From positions 83,414 to 147,413 of the forward strand of contig NZ_CDCE01000010.1 in the NCBI RefSeq assembly GCF_000819805.1: 64,000 bases of DNA, written 5' to 3'. Each line of letters opens with the position of its first letter. The first letter of the stretch is position 1. Positions 32,985-43,163 of this stretch are shown one piece after another. Made by a program: the position numbers and the translations under genes. Origin of the DNA: Aeromonas diversa CDC 2478-85. GTDB lineage: Bacteria; Pseudomonadota; Gammaproteobacteria; Enterobacterales; Aeromonadaceae. Under the pieces are notes generated by a model. That model was not told where the DNA came from. It saw only the letters and a list, made by a program, of their open reading frames with translations, and searched no databases.

Positions 32985-34049
32985 TCAGCGTGAGCCTGCC
33001 TCTGCCCCATGATGGGGCGCCTTTGCGTCCTGGTTGTGCAGGTTACGGCTGTCGATGGCCAATTTACCTATCATCTGGCCCCCCTCGAGGATGCGATGAG
33101 CCTCTGCCAGGCTGGCCGGGGTGAGTCGCGCCAGGGTACGGGTCAGGGTGGTGCGCACCAGGCCCTCGTCCACCATGTGGGCGACCTCCCCCAGCAGATT
33201 CCCTTGGCGCTGCATATCCCCGGTCTTGAACAGGGATCGCGTGAACATAAACTCCTGGCTGAAGGTGACGCTCTTGGCCTTGAGCAGGCTCATGTCCCAG
33301 GGCTCGGCCGACTCGGCGATGGTGCAGATGTGGCCAAAGGGGGTGATGAGATCGCTCATGCTCTGCCAGTGTTGCCCGGTGGCGTTGGTGCAGAAGATAT
33401 AGTCGACCCGATCGATCCCCTCTTCGGCCAGCGACGCCGGCAAATGGTGATGGTTGACCACCTTGTGTGCCCCCAGGCTCATGACCCAGTCGCGGCTCTC
33501 GGGGCGCGAGGCGGTGGCGATCACCTCCACATGGGGCAGCAGGCGGCGCGCCAGCTGGATGGCGATGGAACCCACTCCACCGGCGCCGCCGATGATGAGC
33601 AGGCGTCCCTGACTCTCATCGTGCAAGCCGATGCGCTCGAACAGGCTCTCCCAGGCGGTGATGGCCGTGAGCGGCAGGGTGGCTGCCTCCACATCGCTGA
33701 GGCGTTGCGGGGCGAGGGCGACGATGCGCTCGTCCACCAGTTGCAGGGCGGCGTTGCTGCCGGGGCGGCTGATGTCGCCGGCGTACCAGACCCGATCGCC
33801 CACCTTGAAGCCGGTCACAGCACTGCCGATGGCGATCACCTCACCGACCGCGTCCCAGCCCAGCACCCGCGGGGTTGGCTCGACCTTGGCCTTGGGGGCA
33901 CGCACCTTGACGTCGACCGGGTTGACCGAGACGGCGTTGACCCGTACCAGCAGATCCCGGGGGCCGGGCTCGGGGGCGGGCAGATCGGCCTCGATGAAGC
34001 AGTCGGGGTGATCGCTCGGCAGATAGTGGGTCAGGGCAATGGCTTTCAT
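32985..34049 (-). CDS. Zinc-binding-alcohol-dehydrogenase-family NADPH:quinone reductase
   Basis: The 354-residue medium-chain dehydrogenase has an N-terminal GroES-like domain (VRVNAVSVNPVDVKVRAP) and a Rossmann domain with LLIIGGAGGVGSIAIQLA (about 150-167). It lacks the catalytic zinc Cys/His pattern, so it is the quinone oxidoreductase type rather than a true alcohol dehydrogenase. It is divergent from a LysR gene, which is the likely regulator. The substrate is unknown. Confidence 0.88.
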   Translation of the reverse strand: MKAIALTHYLPSDHPDCFIEADLPAPEPGPRDLLVRVNAVSVNPVDVKVRAPKAKVEPTPRVLGWDAVGEVIAIGSAVTGFKVGDRVWYAGDISRPGSNAALQLVDERIVALAPQRLSDVEAATLPLTAITAWESLFERIGLHDESQGRLLIIGGAGGVGSIAIQLARRLLPHVEVIATASRPESRDWVMSLGAHKVVNHHHLPASLAEEGIDRVDYIFCTNATGQHWQSMSDLITPFGHICTIAESAEPWDMSLLKAKSVTFSQEFMFTRSLFKTGDMQRQGNLLGEVAHMVDEGLVRTTLTRTLARLTPASLAEAHRILEGGQMIGKLAIDSRNLHNQDAKAPHHGAEAGSR

Positions 34050-34145
34050 GTGTGCGGCTCCGTGGCTTGGGGGGAATTGGTGGCCACTCTAGCGCCTGTT
34101 ATTATTCCGATTAAGTTGGGTAATCCATAAAGAGTGTTCGTATAA

Positions 34146-35030
34146 ATGAACAATCAGCCGCTCGATCTGATGGGACTGTTTGCCGTACTGGTGGAGCAGG
34201 GGAGCTTTACCGCCGCCGCCGAGCAGCTCGGCATGCCCAAGTCTTCGGTGAGCCAGAAGCTGGCCCGCCTCGAGGCGCACCTCGGGGTACGGCTGCTGCA
34301 GCGCACCACCCGGCGCCTGCACCTCACCCCGCAGGGAGAGGCCTATTATCAGCACTGCCGGGTGATACGGGAGCGGGCGAGTCAGGCCGCCAGGGAGATG
34401 AGTCTGTTGCAGGAGACGGCGATCGGACGGCTGCGGATCACGGCGCCCGAGGCGACCGGCATCCTGTTGCTCGGTGGCTGGTTGGCCGGGTTTCAGCAGG
34501 CTTACCCCGGGGTCAGCATCGAGCTGGTGCTCTCCGACGAGCAGCGGGACCTGATAGGGGAGGGATTCGATCTGGCGATGCGGGCGGCGCCGCTCAAGGA
34601 TTCAAGCCTCATCTGCCGCAAGGTGGGGTCGGTGGCGCGTCATCTGGTGGCGGCGCCCGCCTATCTGGCGCGGCGAGGGGAGCCCCATACCCTGGCCGAG
34701 CTCAGTCAGCACGAGTGTCTGGTGCACCACTCTCTGCCCCTGTGGCCTCTGGCAGAGCGGCCCTTCATGCCCCCCTCCCGCACCCAGAGCAACAGCCTGC
34801 TGGCCTTGCATCAGATGGCTCTGGGCGGGGCCGGCATCGCCCTGCTGCCGCACCACCTGTGCGGCGATGCCTTGCAGGCCGGAACCCTGTGCCGGGTGCT
34901 GCCACAGCTGGCGATCCCCGATAACCCCTTCTACTTCGTCTACCCGAGTCGGGAATATCTGGCGCCAGCCCTGGTTGCCCTGATGGAGTGGGTGCAGCAG
35001 CGGCTCCCCTTCGCCCGTCCTTACTCCTGA
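34146..35030 (+). CDS. LysR-family transcriptional regulator
   Basis: The 294-residue regulator has the N-terminal winged helix (MGLFAVLVEQGSFTAAAEQLGMPKSSVSQKLARLEAHLGVRLLQRTTRRLHLT) of the CrgA-like subgroup and a periplasmic-binding-like effector domain. It is divergent from the dehydrogenase, with about 95 bases between the start codons, and probably controls it and itself. Its end overlaps the convergent PTS gene by ten bases. Confidence 0.92.
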   Translation: MNNQPLDLMGLFAVLVEQGSFTAAAEQLGMPKSSVSQKLARLEAHLGVRLLQRTTRRLHLTPQGEAYYQHCRVIRERASQAAREMSLLQETAIGRLRITAPEATGILLLGGWLAGFQQAYPGVSIELVLSDEQRDLIGEGFDLAMRAAPLKDSSLICRKVGSVARHLVAAPAYLARRGEPHTLAELSQHECLVHHSLPLWPLAERPFMPPSRTQSNSLLALHQMALGGAGIALLPHHLCGDALQAGTLCRVLPQLAIPDNPFYFVYPSREYLAPALVALMEWVQQRLPFARPYS

Positions 35031-36409
35031 GCGGGGTGGACCGGGTGGTTGCCGAGGGGAACCGACTGGCGCTCGGCCAGCATGCGGATCTGGGCCTCGA
35101 TGGGCCCGGCGTTGGGGCCCAGCACCAGTACCAGTTGATGCTCGTTGATGACCATCCAGGAGAGGCAGCCGAGCTGGGGTAGCCGGCTCTGATCGACCCG
35201 CCCCATGCTCTCGACCCGCAGGCTGAGCCGGGTCAGGCAGACGCTGATGGCTTGCAGGTTGTCGAGCCCCCCCAGGGCCTTGAGGTATTGAATGGCCAGC
35301 ATCTGAGGATCCCCCGCGGGGGCGCAGGCCGCCGTGGCATGGCCCAGGGGGGTGAGCTGGCACAGCTTCTCCCCGCCCAGCAGCAGCCAGAAGGTGAGGG
35401 CATAGACCACGAAGAAGAGAATGCCGATGGGGATGAGCCAGAAGGCGTTCACGCCGCTCGGGGCGCACAGCAGCAGATCGAGCAGGCCGGCCGAGAAGTA
35501 ACTGCCCACCTCGATGCCGATCATCTTGCACAGGGCCAGGGAGAAGCCGGTCAGCAGGGCATGGGCCAGAAACAGGCGTGGTGCCGTGAAGGCAAACAGA
35601 AACTCGATGGGCTCTGTGATGCCGAGCAAGGCCGAGGTGAGGGCCAGGACCAGCAGCATGCCCCCCTGGGCGCCCTTGGGCCTGTGCTGCCGGTGCAGCC
35701 AGATGGCCAGGGTCGCACCCGGCAGGCCGAACATGATGATGGGGTAGAGGCCGGCGACAAACTCGGCGTGAGGGGGCAGAGCCTGGGCCAGGGCATCCAG
35801 ATCGCCGGTGCCGATGCCGACCAGGCTCCCCAGCACCTGGTGCAGGCCGAAGGGAATGAGCAGCCGGTTGAGCACCCCGTAGCAGAAGGCCCCGAGCGGT
35901 GTGTCGAGCAGCCGCTGGGCGAGCAGCACTATGCCCTGCTCGAAGGCGGGCCAGAGACCGGCGAGCGGAAACACCAGCAGCAGGCAGGCGAGGGCCGACA
36001 GCAGCATGGCCAGCGGCTCGCCTTGCAAGGGATGCAGCACGCGCGGCAGCCGCAGAGCCATGGCCCAGGGCCAGCAGAGGGCGACCGTGATACCGGCCAG
36101 CAGGCCGCACATCATGTCCGCGTGCAGATGCGGCAGCAGGCTGTCCATGGCGCTCGAGAGCAGCAGATACCCCACGGCACCGGTCAGCGCCTGGCCGCCG
36201 TGGCCGCGTTCGCTCAGGCCAAAGGCGATGGCGATGGCATAGATGAGGGGCATCTGGCCGAACAGGGCCTGGCCGGTGAGGCTCAAGACGGGGAGCTGCA
36301 GATCACCTAGGCGGATCAGCAGGGCCGCCAGGGGCAGCAGAGAGACCGGCAGCAGCAGGGCGTAGCCGAGCCGCTGCAGGGTCTTGGTCAGGGGGCGAGT
36401 CAGGTGCAT
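35021..36409 (-). CDS. PTS transporter, glucose-family EIICB protein
   Basis: ATG at 36409 gives MHLTRPLTKTLQRLGYALLLPVSLLPLAALL, the expected EIIC start; a GTG at 36439 is the alternative. The EIIC domain has GITEPIEFLFAF and IPFGLHQVLGS, both typical of the glucose/N-acetylglucosamine class. It is followed by an EIIB domain with the phosphorylated cysteine in ISVCLTRLSLRV (about residue 400). No EIIA domain is present, so a separate EIIA such as Crr must supply phosphate. No sugar enzymes lie nearby and the sugar is not known. Confidence 0.82.
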   Translation of the reverse strand: MHLTRPLTKTLQRLGYALLLPVSLLPLAALLIRLGDLQLPVLSLTGQALFGQMPLIYAIAIAFGLSERGHGGQALTGAVGYLLLSSAMDSLLPHLHADMMCGLLAGITVALCWPWAMALRLPRVLHPLQGEPLAMLLSALACLLLVFPLAGLWPAFEQGIVLLAQRLLDTPLGAFCYGVLNRLLIPFGLHQVLGSLVGIGTGDLDALAQALPPHAEFVAGLYPIIMFGLPGATLAIWLHRQHRPKGAQGGMLLVLALTSALLGITEPIEFLFAFTAPRLFLAHALLTGFSLALCKMIGIEVGSYFSAGLLDLLLCAPSGVNAFWLIPIGILFFVVYALTFWLLLGGEKLCQLTPLGHATAACAPAGDPQMLAIQYLKALGGLDNLQAISVCLTRLSLRVESMGRVDQSRLPQLGCLSWMVINEHQLVLVLGPNAGPIEAQIRMLAERQSVPLGNHPVHPAQE

Positions 36410-36489
36410 GCCAGGGCTCTGAAATGTGATGCGGCGCACAGTTTACCCTAGTCATCCCCATTTGGGGATAGCGTTTTCACCCCCTGGGG

Positions 36490-37947
36490 TCACGACTCCT
36501 CGAACAGGGCGCGTACCTCGGCCTCGGGCGGCGGGGTCAGCCGCGTGACGATCACAAAGGCCAACAGGCCGGCCAGCAGGCTCGGCACTATGGGGTGCAC
36601 GCCCCAGGGCTTGATGGCCAGTTGGTTGAGCAGACCATAACTGATGGCGCCGGCCAGCATGCTGGCGAGCGCCCCGGCGCCGTTGGCCCGCGGCCAGTAG
36701 AGGCCGAGTACCAGGGGCCAGAGGAACACCGCCTGCAGGCCGCCGAAGGCGAGCAGGTTGAGCCAGATGATCATCTCGGGGGGCTTTAGCGCCGCCACCA
36801 GCACCAGGGCGCCGAGGATCAGGGTGCACAGCAGGGAGAGACGCGGCACCTGGGCCCGCATCCGCTGCTCGCTCGGGCGCACATAGTTGATCCAGAGATC
36901 CTTGACCAGGGTGGCCGAGGCCTGAATCAGCTGGGAGTCGATGGTCGACATGATGGCGGCCATGGGGGCGGCGAGGAAGACCCCGGCGAGCCAGGGGGGC
37001 AGCACCTCCATCATCAGCGAGGGCATGATCTTGTCCGGACTATCCATGCCGGGCAGGATGGCGCGCCCCAGGGCGCCGGCCAGGTGCATGCCAAACATGA
37101 GAAACGCGCTCACCAAGGTGCCGATGAGAATGCCCCGGTGCAGCGCCTTGCTGTCGCGATAGCCAAAGCAGCGCAGGGCCGAGTGGGGCAGGCCGATCAC
37201 CCCGAGACAGACCAGCACCCAGAAGCTCAGCATGAAGGGTTGGGTCAGCATGTCGCCGGCCCCGGAGGGGCTGACCAGCTTGGGGTCGATCTCCTGCAAG
37301 CCGTGGATGAGGTTCGGCAGGCCATCCCCGGCCACCAGAATGCCGCCGAGCAGGGCGGCGGTGCCGATCACCATGATGAGTCCCTGCAGGGCGTCGGTCA
37401 TCACCACGGCGCGAAAGCCGCCGATCACCGTATAGAGCAGCACGCAGCCGGCAAACAGGAACAGCCCCTGCTGGTAGGAGAGGCCGGTGGCGGTCTCGAG
37501 CAGGCGCGCCCCGCCGATAAACTGCACCACCATGGTGGCGATAAAGGCGAGCACTATGGTGAGCGAGCCGATGATGACCACGGCGCGGGAGCGGTAGCGG
37601 GCCCACAGCATGTCGTTGATGGTCACCGCATCGACCCGGCGGGCTATGATGGCGAACTTCTTGCCGAGCACCCCCAGGGTGAGCCAGACGGTGGGCAGCT
37701 GGATCATCGCCAGCAGCACCCAGCCGAGCCCCACCTTGTAGGCGGCGCCCGGCCCGCCGATGAAGGAGGAGGCCGAGGTGTAGGTGGCCACCAGGGTCAT
37801 GGCGAGCACCAGGCCCCCCATGCTGCGATTACCGATGAAGTATTCGCTCATGAAGTTGTCGCCGCCGCGGTGGCGGCCGGCCCAAAAGCCCACGGCCAGC
37901 ACCAGCAGCAGATAGATGACGAGGGGCAGCAGCAACTCAGGATTCAT
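36490..37947 (-). CDS. panF: Sodium/pantothenate symporter
   Basis: This 485-residue member of the sodium:solute symporter family has about 13 membrane segments. FIGNRSMGGLVLAMTLVATYTSASSFIGGPGAAYKVGLGWVLLAMIQLP is the typical PanF start and sodium site region. It follows yhdT with an 11-base overlap, the same pair as in E. coli. It imports pantothenate and fits with panBC in the window. Confidence 0.95.
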   Translation of the reverse strand: MNPELLLPLVIYLLLVLAVGFWAGRHRGGDNFMSEYFIGNRSMGGLVLAMTLVATYTSASSFIGGPGAAYKVGLGWVLLAMIQLPTVWLTLGVLGKKFAIIARRVDAVTINDMLWARYRSRAVVIIGSLTIVLAFIATMVVQFIGGARLLETATGLSYQQGLFLFAGCVLLYTVIGGFRAVVMTDALQGLIMVIGTAALLGGILVAGDGLPNLIHGLQEIDPKLVSPSGAGDMLTQPFMLSFWVLVCLGVIGLPHSALRCFGYRDSKALHRGILIGTLVSAFLMFGMHLAGALGRAILPGMDSPDKIMPSLMMEVLPPWLAGVFLAAPMAAIMSTIDSQLIQASATLVKDLWINYVRPSEQRMRAQVPRLSLLCTLILGALVLVAALKPPEMIIWLNLLAFGGLQAVFLWPLVLGLYWPRANGAGALASMLAGAISYGLLNQLAIKPWGVHPIVPSLLAGLLAFVIVTRLTPPPEAEVRALFEES

Positions 37948-38185
37948 CGCCGGGCTCCGTGTCGTTGAGATCCACCTCGACGAAGAGACGCTCGACCATG
38001 AAGGCGCACAGGGCGATAAACAGCAGGGGCATCACCATGCAGCTGAGCAGGAACCACAGAGGAATGCCCCACAGCGCGATGGCCTCGGGGACGGCGTACG
38101 CGCTGGCGTACCAGGCGATGAAGTAGAGCAGGGCCAGCCCGAGACAGAGCAGGGCTTCCCGGCGGGCGAGGATGAAGCGGTTCAC
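37937..38185 (-). CDS. yhdT: YhdT family small membrane protein
   Basis: A GTG at 38185 is chosen because CTGGAGG lies five bases upstream; this gives 82 residues beginning VNRFILARREALLCLGL, matching the YhdT family length. There are two membrane helices and an acidic C-terminus. It overlaps panF by 11 bases and is co-translated. Its role beside PanF is unknown. Confidence 0.85.
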   Translation of the reverse strand: MNRFILARREALLCLGLALLYFIAWYASAYAVPEAIALWGIPLWFLLSCMVMPLLFIALCAFMVERLFVEVDLNDTEPGDES

Positions 38186-38222
38186 CTTGGCCTCCAGCAA
38201 AACGGGGGGCGCAGAGGATAAC

Positions 38223-38252
38223 AAAAAAGGGCCGTGTCGCCACGGCCCTTTT
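38223..38252 (-). terminator. Rho-independent terminator after accC
   Basis: On the minus strand AAAAGGGCCGTG, GCGA, CACGGCCC is followed by TTTTTTG. Confidence 0.92.
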
Positions 38253-38263
38253 GGGGAGAGTCC

Positions 38264-39604
38264 TTACAGACCCAACTTCTTGTGCAGGTAGTGGATGTTG
38301 GTTCCACCGTGCTGGAAGTTCTCGTCCTTCATGATCTCTTTTTGCAGCGGCACGTTGGTCTTGATCCCCTCGACCACCAGCTCGTCGAGCGCCTGGCGCA
38401 TGCGGGAGATGGCGACGTCGCGGTTCTCGCCGAAGCAGATAAGCTTGCCGATCATCGAATCGTAGTAGGGCGGCACCTTGTAACCTGCATAGATGTGGGA
38501 GTCCCAACGCACGCCCAGACCACCCGGCGCGTGGAAGCGCTGGATCAGGCCCGGCGAGGGCAGGAAGGTGGCCGGATCCTCGGCATTGATCCGGCACTCG
38601 ATGGCGTGGCCACGAATGCGGATGTCCTGCTGGGTGATCGACAGGGGCTGGCCGGCGGCGATGCGCAGCTGCTCCTTGATGAGATCCACGCCGGTGATCT
38701 GCTCGGTGACCGGGTGCTCTACCTGAATACGGGTGTTCATCTCGATGAAATAGAACTCGCCGTTCTCGTAGAGGAACTCGAAGGTACCCGCACCGCGGTA
38801 GCCGATCTCGAGACAGGCGCGCACGCAGCGCTCGCCGATGTTGCGGCGCATCTCTTCGGTGATGCCCGGTGCCGGCGCCTCTTCGACCACCTTCTGGTGG
38901 CGACGCTGCATGGAGCAGTCACGCTCGCCCAGATAGAGGGCGGTACCCTGGCCGTCGGCCAGTACCTGGATCTCGATGTGACGCGGGTTCTCGAGGAACT
39001 TCTCCATGTAGACCATGTCGTTCTTGAAGAACTGACCGGCCTCGGACTTGGTCAGGGCGATGGCGCCCGCCAGCTCGGCCTCGCTGCGTACCACGCGCAT
39101 ACCGCGACCACCGCCGCCGCCGGCGGCCTTGATGATCACCGGATAGCCGATGCGCTTGGCGATGGCGGCGTTACGCTTGGCGTCGTTGTCGACCGGACCG
39201 TCGGAGCCCGGCACGCAGGGCACGCCCGCCTTCTTCATCGCCTCGATGGCGGAGACCTTGTCCCCCATCAGACGGATGGTGTCGGCACGCGGACCGATGA
39301 AAATGAAGCCGGACTTCTCGACCATCTCGGCGAAATCGGCGTTCTCGGAGAGGAAGCCATAACCGGGGTGGATGGCCACGGCACCGGTCACCTCGGCCGC
39401 GGCTATGATGGCCGGGATGTTGAGGTAGGAGTCGGTACTGGCCGGCTTGCCGATGCAGATGGACTCATCGGCCAGCAGCACGTGCTTGAGCTCGCGGTCG
39501 GCGGTGGAGTGCACGGCGACCGTCTTGATCCCGAGCTCCTTGCAGGCGCGCAGGATCCGCAGGGCGATTTCGCCCCGGTTGGCGATGACAACTTTATCGA
39601 GCAT
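38264..39604 (-). CDS. accC: Biotin carboxylase subunit of acetyl-CoA carboxylase
   Basis: The 446-residue enzyme carboxylates biotin on AccB. N-terminal [32 protein letters not shown]-grasp loop [14 protein letters not shown] (about 159-172), and the [14 protein letters not shown] catalytic block are intact. The start at 39604 is set by homology; an upstream GTG/ATG frame to 39643 would enter accB. It is ten bases after accB. Confidence 0.98.
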   Translation of the reverse strand: MLDKVVIANRGEIALRILRACKELGIKTVAVHSTADRELKHVLLADESICIGKPASTDSYLNIPAIIAAAEVTGAVAIHPGYGFLSENADFAEMVEKSGFIFIGPRADTIRLMGDKVSAIEAMKKAGVPCVPGSDGPVDNDAKRNAAIAKRIGYPVIIKAAGGGGGRGMRVVRSEAELAGAIALTKSEAGQFFKNDMVYMEKFLENPRHIEIQVLADGQGTALYLGERDCSMQRRHQKVVEEAPAPGITEEMRRNIGERCVRACLEIGYRGAGTFEFLYENGEFYFIEMNTRIQVEHPVTEQITGVDLIKEQLRIAAGQPLSITQQDIRIRGHAIECRINAEDPATFLPSPGLIQRFHAPGGLGVRWDSHIYAGYKVPPYYDSMIGKLICFGENRDVAISRMRQALDELVVEGIKTNVPLQKEIMKDENFQHGGTNIHYLHKKLGL

Positions 39605-39614
39605 GTGACGTCCC

Positions 39615-40070
39615 TTATTCGATGATGAACAGCGGTTCGTCAAACTCCACGGGCTGGCCGTTCTCGATCAGGATGGCCTTGATCACGCCGCTCTTGTCGG
39701 ATTCGATCTGGTTCATCATCTTCATGGCTTCGACGATGCACAGGGTATCGCCGGCATTGACCTGCTGACCCACTTCCACGAAGGCCTTGGCCTCCGGGCT
39801 GGAGGAGCGGTAGAAGGTACCGACCATGGGGGAGCGGACCAGGTGACCACTCGGGGTGGCGTCGGCGGCCGGGGCGGCAGCAGCCGGAGCGGCGGCAACC
39901 TGGGCAGCCGGGGCGGCCATCTGCGGCATGATCATCTGCGGGGCGGCAGTCACCTGACCGCCGAAGTTGCGGCTGATGCGCACGGACTCTTCGCCCTCGG
40001 AGATCTCCAGTTCAGCGATGCCGGACTCTTCAACCAGTTCAATCAGTTTCTTGATCTTGCGGATATCCAT
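39615..40070 (-). CDS. accB: Biotin carboxyl carrier protein
   Basis: The start at 40070 gives [28 protein letters not shown], nearly the E. coli N-terminus; an in-frame ATG two codons earlier is possible. It has an Ala/Pro-rich linker (about 60-75) and a biotinyl domain with [11 protein letters not shown] containing the modified lysine. It is 151 residues and sits in front of accC. Confidence 0.98.
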   Translation of the reverse strand: MDIRKIKKLIELVEESGIAELEISEGEESVRISRNFGGQVTAAPQMIMPQMAAPAAQVAAAPAAAAPAADATPSGHLVRSPMVGTFYRSSSPEAKAFVEVGQQVNAGDTLCIVEAMKMMNQIESDKSGVIKAILIENGQPVEFDEPLFIIE

Positions 40071-40106
40071 TAGCATTCTCTTTCTTCTTTTGTCTGTGCG
40101 TGAAGA

Positions 40107-40556
40107 TTATGCGGCGCGCAGATGACGCACGGCCGCGGTTAAGGCAAACTCGTAGCCGGCCGCTCCCAGGCCACAGATGACGCCTTTGGCGACATCGGAG
40201 AGATAGGAGTGGTGGCGGAAGGGCTCCCGTGCATGGACGTTGGACAGGTGCACCTCGATAAAGGGGATGGCCACCCCCAACAGGGCATCGCGCAGGGCGA
40301 CGCTGGTGTGGGTGAAGGCGGCGGGGTTGATGACGATGAAGTCGACCCGGCCCATGGCCTGATGAATGGCCCCGATCAGTTCGCTCTCGGCGTTGGACTG
40401 CAGGTGCTCAAGCTCGACCCCCAGGGTATCGGCCTGTGCCTGCAGATCGGCGACGATGTCGGCCAGGGTCTGGCTGCCGTAGATGCCCGGCTCCCGTTTA
40501 CCCAGCAGATTCAGGTTCGGGCCGTTGAGCACGAGAATGCGGTGTTTTGGGGCCAT
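40107..40556 (-). CDS. aroQ: Type II 3-dehydroquinate dehydratase
   Basis: The 149-residue enzyme acts in the shikimate pathway. [31 protein letters not shown] carries the active-site Arg and Tyr loop; [17 protein letters not shown] and [21 protein letters not shown] complete the site. An upstream extension to 40667 in the same frame has no family support. The aroQ-accB-accC order is common in gammaproteobacteria. Confidence 0.97.
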   Translation of the reverse strand: MAPKHRILVLNGPNLNLLGKREPGIYGSQTLADIVADLQAQADTLGVELEHLQSNAESELIGAIHQAMGRVDFIVINPAAFTHTSVALRDALLGVAIPFIEVHLSNVHAREPFRHHSYLSDVAKGVICGLGAAGYEFALTAAVRHLRAA

Positions 40557-40813
40557 GTTCGCGTATCCTCGGCGAAATTGCTGCGATCTTGCGGGGTTTT
40601 TATCCCAAGAGAGCAAAGTAGCCATTTTTTGTCCGATCGAGTGTGCCGTAGCACACAGATTTCGCAATTATATTGATTTCGTGAAAAATCACAGCATTTT
40701 ACTGGTCTAATCTCTACATTAGTCTCTTTTTTGAACAGGTGGCCGGTTTGACATGAGCCCTGACAATGTTTCTAAATGGGCCCTGCTGATTGGACTGTAG
40801 AGGAGATCAAGCG

Positions 40814-41215
40814 ATGAAACCCCTTCTGGTTTTGATGGCCGCCCTGGCCTTGGGAGGATGCGCGGTGAGCACCGGCAACGGGATGGAACAACTCAAGGCG
40901 CATCAGTGGCAACTGACCGGTGCCAAGGGTGACACCTTCACCCTGCAGGTGGCCGGCGAGCGCCTGGCCGGACGCGGTGGCTGTAACCGTTACTTCGGTG
41001 CCATCGAGCGGCTCGATGCCAGCACCCTCACCCTGGGCCCGGTCGGGGCAACCCGCATGATGTGCGTCGAAGGCGATCTCGCTGCCCGCGAGGGGGCGTT
41101 CTTCACCACGCTGGGGCAGGTCAAGGGCTACGCCGTGGCAGGGGATCGCCTCGAGCTCAAGGGCGCCGACGGCGCCGTGCTGCTCACCTTGGAGCGCCGG
41201 GGCGCCGCCCAATAA
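40814..41215 (+). CDS. META-domain lipoprotein (HslJ-like)
   Basis: The 133-residue lipoprotein has a lipobox (LALGGCAVS, Cys16) and a META domain with QWQLTGAKGD, GRGGCNRYFG and TLGPVGATRMMC. The two cysteines in GGCN and MMC may form a disulphide. AGGAG lies eight bases before ATG 40814. HslJ relatives are linked to stress and novobiocin resistance in E. coli; the function here is unknown. Confidence 0.85.
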   Translation: MKPLLVLMAALALGGCAVSTGNGMEQLKAHQWQLTGAKGDTFTLQVAGERLAGRGGCNRYFGAIERLDASTLTLGPVGATRMMCVEGDLAAREGAFFTTLGQVKGYAVAGDRLELKGADGAVLLTLERRGAAQ

Positions 41216-41221
41216 CCCCCC

Positions 41222-41243
41222 AAGGGCCGCCGCCGCGGCCCTT
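41222..41243 (+). terminator. Hairpin after the META-domain gene
   Basis: AAGGGCCGC, CGCC, GCGGCCCTT is a perfect 9-bp stem; only a weak pyrimidine-rich tract follows. Confidence 0.65.
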
Positions 41244-41316
41244 CGCCTTTCCCCTTATGCGACGCTGGCTGTCGCACTTGCCTCGCCCGGCAGGGCATGC
41301 GCCCTGACACGCCTCG

Positions 41317-43044
41317 TCATCCCCCCCTCTGATACTTGAAGCGTTTCTTGCGCCGGTAGGGGAAGACATCCTCGATATGGCCGTCGCGGATGCGCCGCTG
41401 CTGCTCTTGCCAGAAGCTCGCCTCGAACATCTCCTTGTGCAGGGCCAGCATGATCTCGCGCACCCTGGGCTTTTGCAGCAGGAAGGTGGCGAACTCCTCG
41501 GGGAAGATGTCGCTCGGCCCCACCGAATACCAGGGCTCGGCGCACAGCTCATCCTCGGGGTAGCGCGGCGGCGGGATCTGACGGAAGTTGCACTCTGTCA
41601 TGTAGCAGATCTCGTCGTAGTCATAGAAGACCACCCGGCCGTGCCGGGTCACCCCGAAGTTTTTAAACAGCATGTCGCCGGGGAAGATGTTGGCCGCCGC
41701 CAGCTGCTTGATGGCGTTGCCGTACTCCTCAAGCGCCAGTCGGGTCTGTTGCTCGTCGGCCTGCTCCAGATAGAGGTTGAGCGGGATCATCTTGCGCTCG
41801 GTATAGAGATGCCTTATCACCAGTTTGTCGTGGGTGATGGTCAGCGCCGAGGGGGCCACCTTCTGCAGCTCGGCCAGGAGGTCCGGGTGGATGCGCTCGA
41901 GGGGGAACTCGAAGTTGGTGAACTCCTGGGTGTCGGCCATGCGCCCGACCCGGTCGTGCTGCTTGACCAGCCGGTACTTCTCTTTGACCTGCTCGTGGCT
42001 CACCTCCTTGGGGGGGGTGAACTCGTCTTTGATCACCTTGAACACCACGTCGTAGGAGGGGAGGGTAAACACGCTCATCACCATCCCCTTGATGCCGGGG
42101 GCGATGACAAACTGCTCCCGGCTCTGGGCCAGGTGTTGCAGGTAGTGGCGATAGAGCTCGGTCTTGCCGTGCTTCTGGCAGCCGATGGCGTTGTAGATCT
42201 CGTAGTCCGCCTTGTTGGGGAGGATCTGGCGCAAGAAGGCCACATAGAGGGCCGGCGCCGGGGCATAGACCATGAAGTAGGCGCGGGCGAAGCCAAACAC
42301 GATAGAGGCGATATCGGGCTCGAAGATGACGGTGTCGACGCTGATCGCCTCGCCGCTGTTGAGCAGGGGCAGCAGGAAGGGGAACACCTGGCCGTCGCAG
42401 CGCACCAGCCCCACCAGATAGGCCGCCTTGTTGCGATAGAACACCTCCTTGAGCATCTCCAGGGTGAAGGGGCGCTCTTGCAGCACGGCCGGGCCGCTCT
42501 CGGCCAGGTGGCGGCAGATATCCATGATGTCGCGCCGGCTGTCCTCATAGGGGAGGGTGAAGCGCACGTCGCTCAAGATTTGGTTCAGGGTCGTCGGCAG
42601 GCTGGTGGCATCGCTCTGGTAGCGGCGCAGCAGGGTCGAGAGACTCGGGTTATCGCCGCGGGAGAGGAAGCGGTGGATGTAGAGGTTCTCGTCCTTGATG
42701 TTGCGATGGCGGAAGATGCGCCGATAGACGGAGTTGAAAAACGACTCGGCTACCTCGAAGTTCTCACAGCCTGGCAGCAGATCGCTAAAGGCCCCCTTGA
42801 CCCGCTTGAGCAGCTCCTGATTGACGTGGTGCTCGCCCATCATCTGGCGGATAGAGGCGGCGGTGGCCCCCACGTGATAGTCGTAGAGGCGGATCCGCTC
42901 ACGCCCGGCGAGCTGCACCCCGAGCCAGTCACAGTGCTCGAAGCGGCTCTTGGCGCCGCGGGTGATCTCGAGAAAGCGGCTGTAGAAGGCCTCGAAGCGC
43001 TGCAGTATGGTCCTCGCGACCTCCTGCTCCAGAGTCGGTTTCAT
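41317..43044 (-). CDS. aceK: Isocitrate dehydrogenase kinase/phosphatase
   Basis: The 575-residue bifunctional enzyme switches isocitrate dehydrogenase between active and inactive forms to direct carbon into the glyoxylate shunt. [28 protein letters not shown] holds the ATP-binding and catalytic loop regions, and [29 protein letters not shown] is the metal-binding block. It stands apart from aceBA here. It is divergent from yjtD. Confidence 0.96.
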   Translation of the reverse strand: MKPTLEQEVARTILQRFEAFYSRFLEITRGAKSRFEHCDWLGVQLAGRERIRLYDYHVGATAASIRQMMGEHHVNQELLKRVKGAFSDLLPGCENFEVAESFFNSVYRRIFRHRNIKDENLYIHRFLSRGDNPSLSTLLRRYQSDATSLPTTLNQILSDVRFTLPYEDSRRDIMDICRHLAESGPAVLQERPFTLEMLKEVFYRNKAAYLVGLVRCDGQVFPFLLPLLNSGEAISVDTVIFEPDIASIVFGFARAYFMVYAPAPALYVAFLRQILPNKADYEIYNAIGCQKHGKTELYRHYLQHLAQSREQFVIAPGIKGMVMSVFTLPSYDVVFKVIKDEFTPPKEVSHEQVKEKYRLVKQHDRVGRMADTQEFTNFEFPLERIHPDLLAELQKVAPSALTITHDKLVIRHLYTERKMIPLNLYLEQADEQQTRLALEEYGNAIKQLAAANIFPGDMLFKNFGVTRHGRVVFYDYDEICYMTECNFRQIPPPRYPEDELCAEPWYSVGPSDIFPEEFATFLLQKPRVREIMLALHKEMFEASFWQEQQRRIRDGHIEDVFPYRRKKRFKYQRGG

Positions 43045-43163
43045 TCATCACCTTCCTTGTGGCTTTTTTGGCCACTATGGCAAGCTTCAAACGGCTGTTC
43101 AAGTGGCATTTTTGTGGCGGAAACGGTAGATTTCGCCCCCTATTTGCCCGAGAGGAATCCCCC

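Noticed and set aside
38234-39625. 463-codon plus frame opposite accC
   Set aside because: Shadow of accC; biased composition rich in Leu, Gly, Asp and His.
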